Both the position numbers and the translations under genes were made by a program. Shown piece after piece: positions 31,059-40,407 of a DNA stretch of 64,000 nt. The notes under the pieces are model-generated. The model was not told the origin of the DNA and ran no database searches. It saw only the letters and a program-made list of their open reading frames with translations. The DNA lies in the NCBI RefSeq assembly GCF_003324165.1, contig NW_025407856.1, forward strand, positions 186,001 to 250,000, written 5' to 3'. The stretch's first letter is position 1, and each line of letters starts with the position of its first letter. Source of the stretch: Naegleria lovaniensis. Taxonomy: Eukaryota > Heterolobosea > Eutetramitea > Acrasida > Naegleriidae.

Positions 31059-33458
31059 TCAATCCTCATTAAAATTTAGAATCTTTTCTCGATACTCTTC
31101 AAAGTTTTCAAAATTGAGCTTGGTTAAGTTTCTCTTGGTGAGTGGTTGTTTGGTGAATGGACATGTATTCTTAGGTTCGGTATTCAAAACTTTAAGCCAA
31201 GTCTTGTATCCTAACACATGACCATAAGGTGAAATGGCAGGTTCTTCAATCTCTTCTGATGTGATGGGATCGATGAAGCCTTGGAAATAATTGACAAACG
31301 CTGCTTCTTCATCTTCGCTCTCTTCCTCCTCTTCATCTTGATTACTCTCGAGTGTAGTATTTGTATTGGTACTCTCGGTATGTGAGGAAATGGATTCACT
31401 ATCATTGACCGTGGTAGAATCATCAGGAGGTGTATGAGTCTCCTCTTCTTCGTCGTGAATCATCTTCTTCTTCTTTTTAGATTGTTGTCGTGATTGTTGT
31501 GATGACTTTTTACGTTTCTTATTGGAGGAATTGCTGTTGTTGCTCGCACAACTCTTTTTAAAATTTTCAACCCAATCTTCCTTAATCTCACCTGATTTCA
31601 AAAGAGTTCGATAAAAGTTACTACATTGATATCCAACTCGTCCTGGAATACGTTTAGAGAATATGCCCCACTGAAAGTTGTCCGTCTCGGCAATATATTC
31701 CTTCAGCTTTTTAATAAATTTGGCCTTTTCTTGCTCACTCCATTTGCCATTCCGTTGTGATTCGCCAGGTTCATTAAATCTATAATAGTAAACATTGGGA
31801 TTTGTTTTGATTTTTGCATAGGCTTCAATTCTTGCTTTGGACCAACCTTCTTTTGTCTGTACATCGGTCAGTGCATCATCAAGAAGAAGCCTTGTTGTTG
31901 GTGTCGAGCCAGTGTTGGACTTGGATTTTTGTTTTCGACGACGAGTGGAAGTGCTTGTGGTGGTTGTTGAGGAAGAGGCTTTTCTTTTTCGTTTGGGTTC
32001 TTTGGATGAGGCATCATCCTCTGAATTTTCATCCTCATGAGGGTTGAATTCTAAAATGTCATGATCATCGATAAAGTCTTGTTCATCTTGTTCGGATGGA
32101 ATGGATTCTTCTTCGTCGTCATCGTCATGATTGGCTTGTTCCATGTCATGGCGTACCATTCGAGAGGATGAATTGCGTGCATGGACCTCTTCATCCTCTC
32201 CTGATTCTGAATTGTGATTCTTACTATTACTACTACTACTACTAGATGGATGTTTCTTTTTTCTGGTGTGGTTGCTTTTCATTGTGTGTGCATCATTAGA
32301 CGACTTTTTCTTTTGAGATTTCAATGAGGTAGTCGTTTTAGAAGATGCCTTTTTCTTACTCCTTGATGAATGACTCTTCATTACAAAATCATCATCATTT
32401 TCATCATCCTTATATTCTTCTTCTTCGACATCAGAAAAACTAGATGATGCATGACTCGATGGTAGATCTGAATGGAGTAATGAGGAATTTTCTTCTCTTT
32501 CAACTTTCTGTTCTCTTTTTGAATTCCTTTTTTTGTGAGTGGAGTTAACTTGGATGTTTGTAGTATCATGAGTTTCAGAAATTTCATTGTCATTATCAAT
32601 ATTCATTTCATTTTCTTCATTCACTGATTCCATTTCATAATTCCATTTATCAGCAATGGGAACCAAATGTTCAACTGTTAAATTTGGATTTGGATTGTAA
32701 TCTAAAGCAATTTCTTTTCTGATTTGTTGAAGAAATGAGAAATCTGAGCTTAATTTAAGGATAGTCTCTTCTTCACTATTATTACATAATTTGAGAGCAT
32801 AGAGAGCTTCTTCATTTGTGATGTATCTAATGACATTTCTAATGTCAAAAACTCTATTTTTACGATCTCTGATTTCATATTTCTTAAATAATTCATTTTG
32901 TTTTGTTAACATTTCATTGTTGTTTGAATAATGCATTTCTCTTTGTTTTTCTTGCTGTTCAATTTCTTTTTTTGTAAAAATACCTTCCTTTTCAATCATG
33001 TCTCTTAAAATTAACTCGGGATCTATATTTTGTTGTTTGGTGAACTGTTCAATTCGATTTTTGATTATTAAGTTAGAAACTAGAGGTGGGGGTGAGGGAG
33101 TTGTGTGATATTGTTGTGAATTCTTTTTTAACATTTCATCACAAACAAATTGAGAGTCAATAAATAATTGCACATTGTGACAAGTGACATTGTCTTCAAA
33201 ATCGGAACGCTCTGAGAGTGCGTCAATAGAATTAATTGTAAGTTGTGTCATCAGCAACTTACCATCGTCTTCAAAAAACAGATTTTTCCCGATTTTAATG
33301 CAATTAGATTCAAGGTTTTCAGTTTCATGATGTTTTTTGTTAGACCCTTTCTTTTTCGATCTGTTTCGGGTTGATGTTGAATTGGAAGAGGATGATGATT
33401 TGATTCGGCTGCTACTCGTGGATGGTGATTCAAATGCCGAGGATGAAAGTGAAGTCAT
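31059..33458 (-). CDS. SANT/Myb-like and U-box domain nuclear protein
   Basis: Single exon, 799 aa from the ATG after an A6 run (MTSLSSSAFE); a frame extension to 33476 adds six residues. The middle is long, acidic and Lys/Ser-rich with several basic nuclear-localisation-type clusters (KRKRKASSS, RRRKQKSK). Around residue 575-640 a SANT/Myb-like helix set occurs (KWSEQEKAKFIKKL, WGIFSKRIPGRVGYQCSNFYRTL). The C terminus is a U-box: FIDPITSEEIEEPAISPYGH, then YKTWL, CPFTKQPLTKRNL. U-boxes recruit E2 enzymes as RING-like E3 ligases without zinc. The combination suggests a chromatin-bound ubiquitin ligase, an inference. Close to the promoter of the ARM-repeat gene. Confidence 0.8.
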   Translation of the reverse strand: MTSLSSSAFESPSTSSSRIKSSSSSNSTSTRNRSKKKGSNKKHHETENLESNCIKIGKNLFFEDDGKLLMTQLTINSIDALSERSDFEDNVTCHNVQLFIDSQFVCDEMLKKNSQQYHTTPSPPPLVSNLIIKNRIEQFTKQQNIDPELILRDMIEKEGIFTKKEIEQQEKQREMHYSNNNEMLTKQNELFKKYEIRDRKNRVFDIRNVIRYITNEEALYALKLCNNSEEETILKLSSDFSFLQQIRKEIALDYNPNPNLTVEHLVPIADKWNYEMESVNEENEMNIDNDNEISETHDTTNIQVNSTHKKRNSKREQKVEREENSSLLHSDLPSSHASSSFSDVEEEEYKDDENDDDFVMKSHSSRSKKKASSKTTTSLKSQKKKSSNDAHTMKSNHTRKKKHPSSSSSSNSKNHNSESGEDEEVHARNSSSRMVRHDMEQANHDDDDEEESIPSEQDEQDFIDDHDILEFNPHEDENSEDDASSKEPKRKRKASSSTTTTSTSTRRRKQKSKSNTGSTPTTRLLLDDALTDVQTKEGWSKARIEAYAKIKTNPNVYYYRFNEPGESQRNGKWSEQEKAKFIKKLKEYIAETDNFQWGIFSKRIPGRVGYQCSNFYRTLLKSGEIKEDWVENFKKSCASNNSNSSNKKRKKSSQQSRQQSKKKKKMIHDEEEETHTPPDDSTTVNDSESISSHTESTNTNTTLESNQDEEEEESEDEEAAFVNYFQGFIDPITSEEIEEPAISPYGHVLGYKTWLKVLNTEPKNTCPFTKQPLTKRNLTKLNFENFEEYREKILNFNED

Positions 33459-33550
33459 TTTTTGGCGCTGAAACAAAAAAATAACGTTCCGGTGAGGTTC
33501 GGCAAATCTTTCTCTATTTTATCATCTCTGACCTTCGGTAGGTCTTTTGG

Positions 33551-34771
33551 TTATGGACTCAAAGGGTCACTATCATCATCAAGAACAATGTCTTCTGTGG
33601 TTTTGTTTCTTCTTGCTGCAGCCCTTCTTCTTCTGTCAAACGCATCGCTTTTGCTTTCATTATTATTGGACGAGGTCGATTGATTCTTCATGCTTCTAAT
33701 CTCTTCATCTTCGTTCATCATCACGACACTTGTTGACTTGAATGCTCCTATCTCAATGACACTTGAGTTGTAGCCAGTGTTATTAAGAACGGACTGACTG
33801 TCAAATCGTTTATCATAGAGGTTAATCGCATCCAAAACAACACAGCTTAATTTCCAAATCAAAATATCATTTTGGTATCCTGGGTACTGTCTTTCCCCAT
33901 TCTTTGTTGACTGAATAGATTCTCTCACGATTTGATTCTTTTTCTTAATGTTATTTCTAACACCGTGTTTTGCAATGAGAGGAATATTTTCTTTCAACAG
34001 ACATAAATTGTAAATCACCTGCATGGCCATTCTTGGCAGATTGTGCTGCTCATCCATTCTATGGTGAGTGTCTAGTATTCCATTAATTTCTTCCAACAAT
34101 CCTGATTCTCTAGCAAGTACAAATCTGTTCTTAGGATTGGCTGAAAGATATACCAATGCCTGAACCACATGCTGCTTGACCTTCAGGTTTTTTGTGGACG
34201 ATTTCAAGCACTGAACAATACTGTACAACAGCCCATCAGTGGTACACACTAAGGACTGATTCTGAAAGGTTACCGAGATGTAATCAAGGACTCTTGAAGC
34301 CAACTCCAAGGTTTCCTTATCATCGGAACATAACATCTTGGAGAGCCCTGGAAGACAATTCTCCTCGTTAGCGATGAAGGTATCAAGGAGAGGATCTTCA
34401 AGCAGCAAATTTCCCAGTATTGCTAAGGCATGCTGTTGGCACCGTTTTTGGCCATCATTCTCTTGATCAGCCATCAATACGGCACAAATGGACTCAACGA
34501 AATTGTTAGTCATTGCGAGTGGCTTCCTCAACACCTTCTCATCACTAAGCTTCCGTAAATTACATGAGGCGTGAATTCGGTCCTTTGTTTTTCCGTATAG
34601 CAGGCTCTGAATCTGTTCTGGCACCTTGTCCAACACGAGCTCAGACTCAGATTTATTAGCCACATCAGGATTTGGATTAATGATGGGTTTTGTATCAAAT
34701 TTGAACGTTAATTCGGACAAGGTTTTGGAGCGAGAAGGACTGTCGTAAAGTTTAAAGGGAGAAGAAGCCAT
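33551..34771 (-). CDS. Armadillo-repeat protein
   Basis: Single exon, 406 aa, ATG after a long A run (MASSPFKLYDSP). Residues about 60-300 carry four to five ARM-type helical repeats: QQHALAILGNLLLEDPLLDTFI, VKQHVVQALVYLSANPKNR, LPRMAMQVIYNLCLLKENIP are characteristic. The tail (330-406) is disordered, with RRRRAAARRNK and an acidic end. It resembles importin-alpha-like or generic cytosolic ARM scaffolds but lacks the importin-beta-binding segment and is too short for importin-alpha. Its precise family is not recognised. Divergent from the tetraspan membrane gene (91 bp). Confidence 0.78.
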   Translation of the reverse strand: MASSPFKLYDSPSRSKTLSELTFKFDTKPIINPNPDVANKSESELVLDKVPEQIQSLLYGKTKDRIHASCNLRKLSDEKVLRKPLAMTNNFVESICAVLMADQENDGQKRCQQHALAILGNLLLEDPLLDTFIANEENCLPGLSKMLCSDDKETLELASRVLDYISVTFQNQSLVCTTDGLLYSIVQCLKSSTKNLKVKQHVVQALVYLSANPKNRFVLARESGLLEEINGILDTHHRMDEQHNLPRMAMQVIYNLCLLKENIPLIAKHGVRNNIKKKNQIVRESIQSTKNGERQYPGYQNDILIWKLSCVVLDAINLYDKRFDSQSVLNNTGYNSSVIEIGAFKSTSVVMMNEDEEIRSMKNQSTSSNNNESKSDAFDRRRRAAARRNKTTEDIVLDDDSDPLSP

Positions 34772-34862
34772 TTTTTTTTAACCCTTAACGCCTTTATTTT
34801 GAGCAGTTTGAAGGGGCTTTCAAAGTGGAACGTTGGGCCTTTAATATGTTGTTGTTTTACAT

Positions 34863-35594
34863 ATGAGCGTCTTTCTTGGCTTCTTTTTGGTTGTAAGTAG
34901 AATTTTATTCTCAGAACCTTTTCCAGCAGCACCTGTCATCCAAAAAATAATGATCATCACAGACTATCACCTCCGACTTTTCCAACTACTAGTAGCTGTG
35001 CTGTTTGTTTGCGTTGGATTTATACAGCTCATTGAGGATGTCATGTTTACCATAGATGCCAGAGACTTATTTCCACAATTTCAGGCCTTTCATTGGGCCT
35101 CTGTCATTTTAGATTATTGTTTTTCAGCATGTACAATTCTTTCCGGTTTGATTGGAACATGTTCTCTGTTATTCATTTCAGATGTACGACATCCAAAATT
35201 GAAAATTACAACATTTATTACTTGGGTGTTATCACTGTTTTTGTCACTCGGATTGGCACTGGCTAATGCTGGAATTGTGATATATTTATTGGTGACGAAC
35301 TATGGACGATTAGGATTCCATTTCTCGTTTGTTTTTTCATTGGTCTATCAAGGAATATTTTCAATTGTTTGTGTGATTGTGCTGATCGTTGTGGTATTCC
35401 TAGAAATTCCACTCGTCTATTCAACCTATAAACGAAGTATAGCTGCAAGGGACAAGGGACAAGATGGAGAGAAATTGATGGATTCCGATAACGATGATGA
35501 TGAGGAAGAATTGAATGGAAATGAATCCTATGTAGCTGTCAACGATGATGGACAAGTGAAATCATCACCCTCTCTGACGAAACAGCAGCAGTAG
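34863..35594 (+). CDS. Four-pass membrane protein, unknown function
   Basis: 243 aa from the first ATG; a second ATG at 34950 has the A-rich context seen in neighbouring genes and would remove 29 residues that could act as a signal peptide. Hydrophobic spans: LFQLLVAVLFVCVGFIQLI, VILDYCFSACTILSGLIG, FITWVLSLFLSLGLALANAG and IFSIVCVIVLIVVVFLEI, giving four transmembrane helices. The C-terminal 45 residues are hydrophilic and acidic (DSDNDDDEEELNG). The tetraspanin CCG signature is missing. I do not recognise the family. Confidence 0.75.
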   Translation: MSVFLGFFLVVSRILFSEPFPAAPVIQKIMIITDYHLRLFQLLVAVLFVCVGFIQLIEDVMFTIDARDLFPQFQAFHWASVILDYCFSACTILSGLIGTCSLLFISDVRHPKLKITTFITWVLSLFLSLGLALANAGIVIYLLVTNYGRLGFHFSFVFSLVYQGIFSIVCVIVLIVVVFLEIPLVYSTYKRSIAARDKGQDGEKLMDSDNDDDEEELNGNESYVAVNDDGQVKSSPSLTKQQQ

Positions 35595-35840
35595 AGAAAT
35601 TCACAGAGCCTGTGTGAATTCATAGGATCAAACCAAATCACTACAAAAACACTTGATCGACTCTCATTTGATTCTCGCTAGAGTGATGATGTTCGAAACA
35701 AGATCATGCATTTTCATAAAATTTCAAATTGATCTCAATAATACCAAATTGTATTGAAAGTACTTGATCCATAAATAAGTTTACAATCATTTCAAATGAA
35801 TTTTCTTCTACAACTTGGAATCACGACTTTGTTTGGGTAG

Positions 35841-36431
35841 TTATAAGAGTCTCGACTCGGCAAACTTCCAATTTACAACATCCCAAAAGTGCTCCATATA
35901 ATTAGCCTTGTTGTTTCTATAATCAATGTAGAAAGCATGTTCCCAAACATCACAAGTCAAAACAGGTACCAAACCATCAGTCAATGGACAACCACCATCA
36001 TGAGTGGACACCACCTTCAAGCCATTGGAGTCCTTCTCTCTGACCAACCATACCCAACCAGAACCAAAATGATTCACAGCTTGAGTGTTGAATTCAGCCT
36101 TGAATTTATCAAAGCTTCCAAAGCTAGTATTGATGGCTTCACCAATCTTTCCAGTTGGAACACCACCAGCATTTGGTCCGATGGATTGCCAGTAAAAGTT
36201 GTGATTGTAGACTTGAGCAGACAAATTGAATGCCTTTCCCTTGTAATTCATCAAAATTTGTTCAATGGTCTTTCCTTGTAATTCGGTTTCGGTTTGAGCA
36301 AGTTCGTTCAACTTGACAGCATAACCCTTGTGGTGCTTTTCGTAGTGGAATTCAACTGTTTCTTGAGAGATGTGAGGAGCAAGAGCATCCTTGGCGTATG
36401 GCAATTGAATGACTTGATCAAGGAAAGACAT
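35841..36431 (-). CDS. Iron superoxide dismutase, cytosolic form
   Basis: Single exon, 196 aa, usual length for bacterial-type Fe/Mn SOD. It disproportionates superoxide to hydrogen peroxide and oxygen. The sequence follows E. coli SodB closely: LPYAKDALAPHIS, FHYEKHHKGY (ligand His29), QVYNHNFYW (ligand His, about 78), HFGSGWVWLV, and DVWEHAFYIDYRNNKANY carrying the last two ligands Asp and His. Residues FNLSAQVYNHNFYW and PNAGG with QVYNH point to iron rather than manganese. No signal or transit peptide precedes LPYAK, so the enzyme should be cytosolic. Fe-SODs in protists are usually thought to be acquired from bacteria or plastids. Confidence 0.95.
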   Translation of the reverse strand: MSFLDQVIQLPYAKDALAPHISQETVEFHYEKHHKGYAVKLNELAQTETELQGKTIEQILMNYKGKAFNLSAQVYNHNFYWQSIGPNAGGVPTGKIGEAINTSFGSFDKFKAEFNTQAVNHFGSGWVWLVREKDSNGLKVVSTHDGGCPLTDGLVPVLTCDVWEHAFYIDYRNNKANYMEHFWDVVNWKFAESRLL

Positions 36432-36742
36432 TTTGTGAAATTGTTGAGAGTGTGATGAATGAATAGGTATTTTTTTTTGATTTGTTGTAACAAGCTTAAT
36501 GCGGTCTCGGAATAAAAGGTTTTAGAACCAATCGTTTGTGCGCACTGTTGTGCGAAGAATACAAAGAATCCTTGTGGATCAAGCATCGAGTAAACTTTGA
36601 ACAATAAATTAGCGGACCTTTCTTTCGTGAAGAGGTACAAAACCACACAAGAAGTGGGTTGGATCTATTTTACATTTTTATTTGTTGTCAGGTTATTCGT
36701 TTTGAAAATCTTGATAGAAACTCCACATGCAAGCGATCAGAG
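36432..36742. other. Intergenic region between Fe-SOD and ankyrin gene
   Basis: A 311 bp gap between two minus-strand genes, holding the SOD promoter. It has a T9 run at 36470 (an A9 run upstream of SOD on the coding strand) and a small inverted repeat at TGTGCGCACTGTTGTGCG near 36536. No gene seen. Confidence 0.5.
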
Positions 36743-37804
36743 CTAGTCCATGTAATTTTCAAGTATCAGATGTGTAATGGACAGTCTCTTTTCTCCCCGA
36801 GTTAAGTTGTCCATGTAATTGTAATTAATCATATACTTGTTAAATTGTTCTCGAATGATTTGATCCTCGTCATCCGAAACCGATCCATCGTCTGCACATT
36901 CATTATTGGCGTTAAAATTGGATTCTGCTGTACCTGTCGCTGCCGATAAACTTTTCCTACTTCGGTACAATTTGAAGAGGTATTTGTGATTCTCTGTAAT
37001 TTCTTCTGCTGTTTTGTTCGAAGTCAAAGTTCTCAAATCTGGATTAGCACCATACAGTATGAGTAAGTTACTTTTTCCTTGAATTCCTTTCGTTTCTCGT
37101 TCACAGCAAAAATGTAAGGGTGTATAACCGTCAGGATTGTTTGCTCTCTTATTAATACATTGTTTCCCTTGTTCCAGCAAAAGCTTTACCACATGTTCAT
37201 CCCCGAGTGCATGATGAATAGGGAAGAACCCTTGTTTATCACAAATATTGGGGTTGGCATGATGTTTTAAAAGCCAAGCAACCAAATCCTTATTTCCTTT
37301 TCTGCAAGCCAACACTAGAGGCGTACATCCTGTTGCTCCTCCTAAACTGTCTATGGACTCGCCATATCTCAGTAACAATTTGATAATTTTCTTGTTTTGA
37401 GATGAGTGAATTGGCTTCCAGAGCAGGACATCAGGAATGGTTGGACTAGCTCCGTTCTCAAGAAGCAGTTGAATCATTTCAAAAGGTGAGGCTGTTAATT
37501 GCTTTTCTCCGCTTTCCATTAATCTCACGAGCATGGAAATACATGTTTCTTTCTTTCCTTTTGGTGTCTTTGTATTCGGATCGAAACCGAAACGCAGCAT
37601 GGTGTCTACAAATTGGCCCGACCCCTGAAGCACAGCTAGATGAAGGAGAGGAAGAGAATCCGTTGAACCTAACGAAATAACTGAAGTTTTCAACATTTCA
37701 AGCTGAGAGGTGTCCAATAGCAGACGTTTGAGAGACTCAATGTCGTTGGATTGTAGACAACGAACAAAGCCTTGTTCGGCAGATGTGGGTGTGTTTGTAA
37801 TCAT
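36743..37804 (-). CDS. Ankyrin-repeat protein
   Basis: Single exon, 353 aa. Six or seven ankyrin repeats span about residues 10-270, with the family pattern in LPLLHLAVLQGSGQFVDTML, MIQLLLENGASPTIPD, CTPLVLACRKGNKDLVAWLL, FFPIHHALGDEHVVKLLLEQ and YTPLHFCCERETKG. The C-terminal 80 residues are unstructured and acidic with no domain. Ankyrin stacks bind other proteins; nothing in the sequence tells which. The ATG follows CAAACA. Confidence 0.88.
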   Translation of the reverse strand: MITNTPTSAEQGFVRCLQSNDIESLKRLLLDTSQLEMLKTSVISLGSTDSLPLLHLAVLQGSGQFVDTMLRFGFDPNTKTPKGKKETCISMLVRLMESGEKQLTASPFEMIQLLLENGASPTIPDVLLWKPIHSSQNKKIIKLLLRYGESIDSLGGATGCTPLVLACRKGNKDLVAWLLKHHANPNICDKQGFFPIHHALGDEHVVKLLLEQGKQCINKRANNPDGYTPLHFCCERETKGIQGKSNLLILYGANPDLRTLTSNKTAEEITENHKYLFKLYRSRKSLSAATGTAESNFNANNECADDGSVSDDEDQIIREQFNKYMINYNYMDNLTRGEKRLSITHLILENYMD

Positions 37805-38046
37805 TGTTTGAATTTTTTTGTATTATTTTTGGATCTATTCTTGAATGCTGTACTAAGCTCTATTTGAAAATGGAAAATACAGCAAAAAGGAATGTTTGGC
37901 AAAACAGAAACATCATGATAGGCCTCATGATCGAGATCACATGTCATGTGCAGCATTATTTTAGTAACAGTTGATTTTTGTCTCAATGTTGGATGAATAA
38001 ATATATCGCGCCAATATTAATATTTTATTGCGCTCATGATAAGAAA

Positions 38047-39390
38047 TTAAAGGCCGTGTCTTTTCATGATTTGTTCAACCTCTTCTACGTCTGTGGTACT
38101 TCCCAAATAAATTGGCTCACGTTGGTGGATCTTTGTTGGTACAATGTCCAACATACATCCTTTTAATCCTGCAATACTCTTACCACCAGCCTTTTCAATG
38201 ATATAAGACATTGGGTTACATTCATAAAGCAAACGTAATTTACCACTTGGAGATGCCTTATCAGCTGGATACATGAAAATACCACCCTTAATAATAGTTC
38301 TGATAATAATAATTCAAACATTCATTTGTTGTTGAGATCATGAATTAAGATCATTATTGCATCGTTGAAATTTGAAAACAACAGATTCGGATCCTATAAT
38401 ACTCACCTATGAACATCAGCAACCATAGAACCAACGTATCTGAGAGAATATGGTTTCTTCTCATCGCTTCCTTTCTTCAATAAAGTATATTCCTTGGTAC
38501 TATATTGTACAATAAATTCAAATAAATTTGAAAAAGAGTCTACCCTATACTTACCTTTCATTCCATGTTCTATGATTACCTTCATTCACTGAATAAATAG
38601 AACCCTTCTTGGGTACTTTCATTTCGGGATGAGTTAAAACAAAATCACCACTGACGGGATCCAACGTATAACCATTGACACCTCTCTTCGTGGCGTTCAC
38701 GATCATGGTACAAGAGCCATACATGGCATAACCTGCTGCAACAATATTTGATCCACTTTGTAAACAATCTTCCAATGAACCATAACAACCCTTCTTCTCA
38801 GGTTGGAGACGCTTGTAAATACACCAAATGGATCCAACAGGAACAGCAACATCAATATTGCTACTACCATCTAAAGGATCAAAGCAAACAACGTATGGAC
38901 CTTGAATTTCGCTTGGATCACAACTTGGGAGGATGATATCGCCATTCTCTTCGGAAACCATGGCACAAACTCTTTTACATTTGGAAAGAGAATTGATGAA
39001 ATAATCATTGGCAATAAGATCGAGTTTTTTAACTTCCTCTCCCATGGAATTAGTAGTTCCAGAGACACCTGTCAAATCTTCAATTGCTGTTGTTGGATCA
39101 TGATGAAAATAAGAGATTGAAATAAAAGATCGTGCAAGGATTAATAGAAAATTACATGAGAAAATTCCGAATCATAAATTAATTTTAAAACATGTTATTA
39201 AATTATGAAAACATAATTCAATCTACTTACGTGCTTTACGAATGCAAGCAGCAATATTCTTGCAAGCAATTTGAATGGCATCATACACAATGGTCAGATC
39301 ATGTTGTGCATCCAAGTCGTCTTTGAATGATTCGAGAATGGATTGATTGAGTGTTGCGAAAATTTTGGTAGTTACAGTGTAAGTGGACAT
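38047..39390 (-). CDS. FBP1: Fructose-1,6-bisphosphatase
   Basis: Four exons: 39390..39231, 39086..38555, 38499..38407 and 38299..38047, with introns of 144, 55 and 107 nt; all junctions keep phase and give 345 aa, the normal length. It removes the 1-phosphate of fructose-1,6-bisphosphate, the committed step of gluconeogenesis, in the cytosol. Key blocks: [17 protein letters not shown], the metal site [41 protein letters not shown] and [20 protein letters not shown]. The N-terminal AMP-site region begins [17 protein letters not shown] separate gluconeogenic FBP suits a bacterivorous amoeba. Confidence 0.96.
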
Positions 39391-39692
39391 TTCAGAGTGA
39401 GAACCAGCTATTGCGAATTTGTGTTTAATTTTTTTGTTGGTTTGGCTTAATGTTGAGCGACGTTTGAGGTGCTCTTATTTGGTAAAAAGAGCGTGTTGGT
39501 CTGGGGTCTCTTAACAACAAGAAGCACGAGGGGTTTGAAAATCCAGAGTAATGGTCTGCGTTGTTATATATTATGAAAATCCAGAGTAATGGTTTTATTC
39601 CATCTCCTTCAAATTCTCTGAGGGCATGATACACTTTAATTCTTTGTTTCCAAATTATGATTGTTTGCTTTCATTTGGCTTTGAACAAAAAA
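39391..39692. other. Intergenic region between FBP1 and LAMTOR1
   Basis: A 302 bp head-to-head gap that must carry two promoters. The 22 bp string GAAAATCCAGAGTAATGGT followed by T/C occurs twice (39537-39558 and 39571-39592), a short direct repeat. No gene seen. Confidence 0.55.
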
Positions 39693-40355
39693 ATGGGCTG
39701 CGACCAATCGAAACAACAAGATGTCTCATCATCAAAGAGAGAAAAAACAACTACTGCCAACAACAATCAAAATTCGGGACAAGCACCATCAAATCAAACA
39801 ACTCCATCCACTCACCAAAATAATCAAAATACACCACATTCAAATCCACTAACGGCAAAAACTGGCAATCAAACCAATGATGATCCGACGGTTGCAAAAT
39901 CTGTGGCTGAGAGTTGGACTGATTTTCGGATGAAAGAACGAGAAATGTTTGACAAAATTTTGAACAAAACCACTAAAAAGTTTATTTATGTGAGTCATAG
40001 TCCTAACCTTATGGGAGGAGGAGATTATGACAATATGTATAACGGAGAAGAGGAAGAACCAGAAAATGAAGAACGAATGAAACAAGTGGATAAATTACTG
40101 AAAGACTCAAATATTTTCTCTGTTCCGATATCTGATTCAATAGATAACCAAGGAGTGATTGAATATATCATAAAAACATCATCGAACAATGGCTCGGATC
40201 AAACATCGACGAATCATGATGATACTGATATTACACTTATAAAAAGAATTGAAGAGTTGACAGTCAACGCTTTAAAGAATGTGAAAATTAACGAACAACT
40301 CATTGGAGGAGAATTAGTCGTTCAACTTCCAACTCTTGGTGCAGAATCTGAATAA
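39693..40355 (+). CDS. LAMTOR1: LAMTOR1/p18-like Ragulator subunit
   Basis: Start chosen at the ATG after A7, giving MGCDQSKQQ: a Gly2 myristoylation and Cys3 palmitoylation signal, as in animal LAMTOR1 (MGCCYSSEN). An in-frame start 36 bp upstream would bury this signal and is rejected. Length 220 aa. After a disordered Asn/Thr segment comes a helix FRMKEREMFDKILNKTTKKF matching the LAMTOR1 core (acid, then SILAKTASNIIDVS), and the C terminus LIKRIEELTVNALKN with GGELVVQLP matches its last helix and EELVVQF end. LAMTOR1 anchors Ragulator and Rag GTPases to the lysosome surface for TORC1 activation. Tail-to-tail with the HECT gene (52 bp). Confidence 0.72.
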   Translation: MGCDQSKQQDVSSSKREKTTTANNNQNSGQAPSNQTTPSTHQNNQNTPHSNPLTAKTGNQTNDDPTVAKSVAESWTDFRMKEREMFDKILNKTTKKFIYVSHSPNLMGGGDYDNMYNGEEEEPENEERMKQVDKLLKDSNIFSVPISDSIDNQGVIEYIIKTSSNNGSDQTSTNHDDTDITLIKRIEELTVNALKNVKINEQLIGGELVVQLPTLGAESE

Positions 40356-40407
40356 ATTATTATTGAAAACGGATAAAATATTGTTTTTATTCATCCAAAC
40401 TAGCACA

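Noticed and set aside
34863-34949. Certain assignment of the first 29 residues of the four-pass protein as a signal peptide
   Set aside because: A second ATG with the better A-rich context follows, so the segment may be untranslated.
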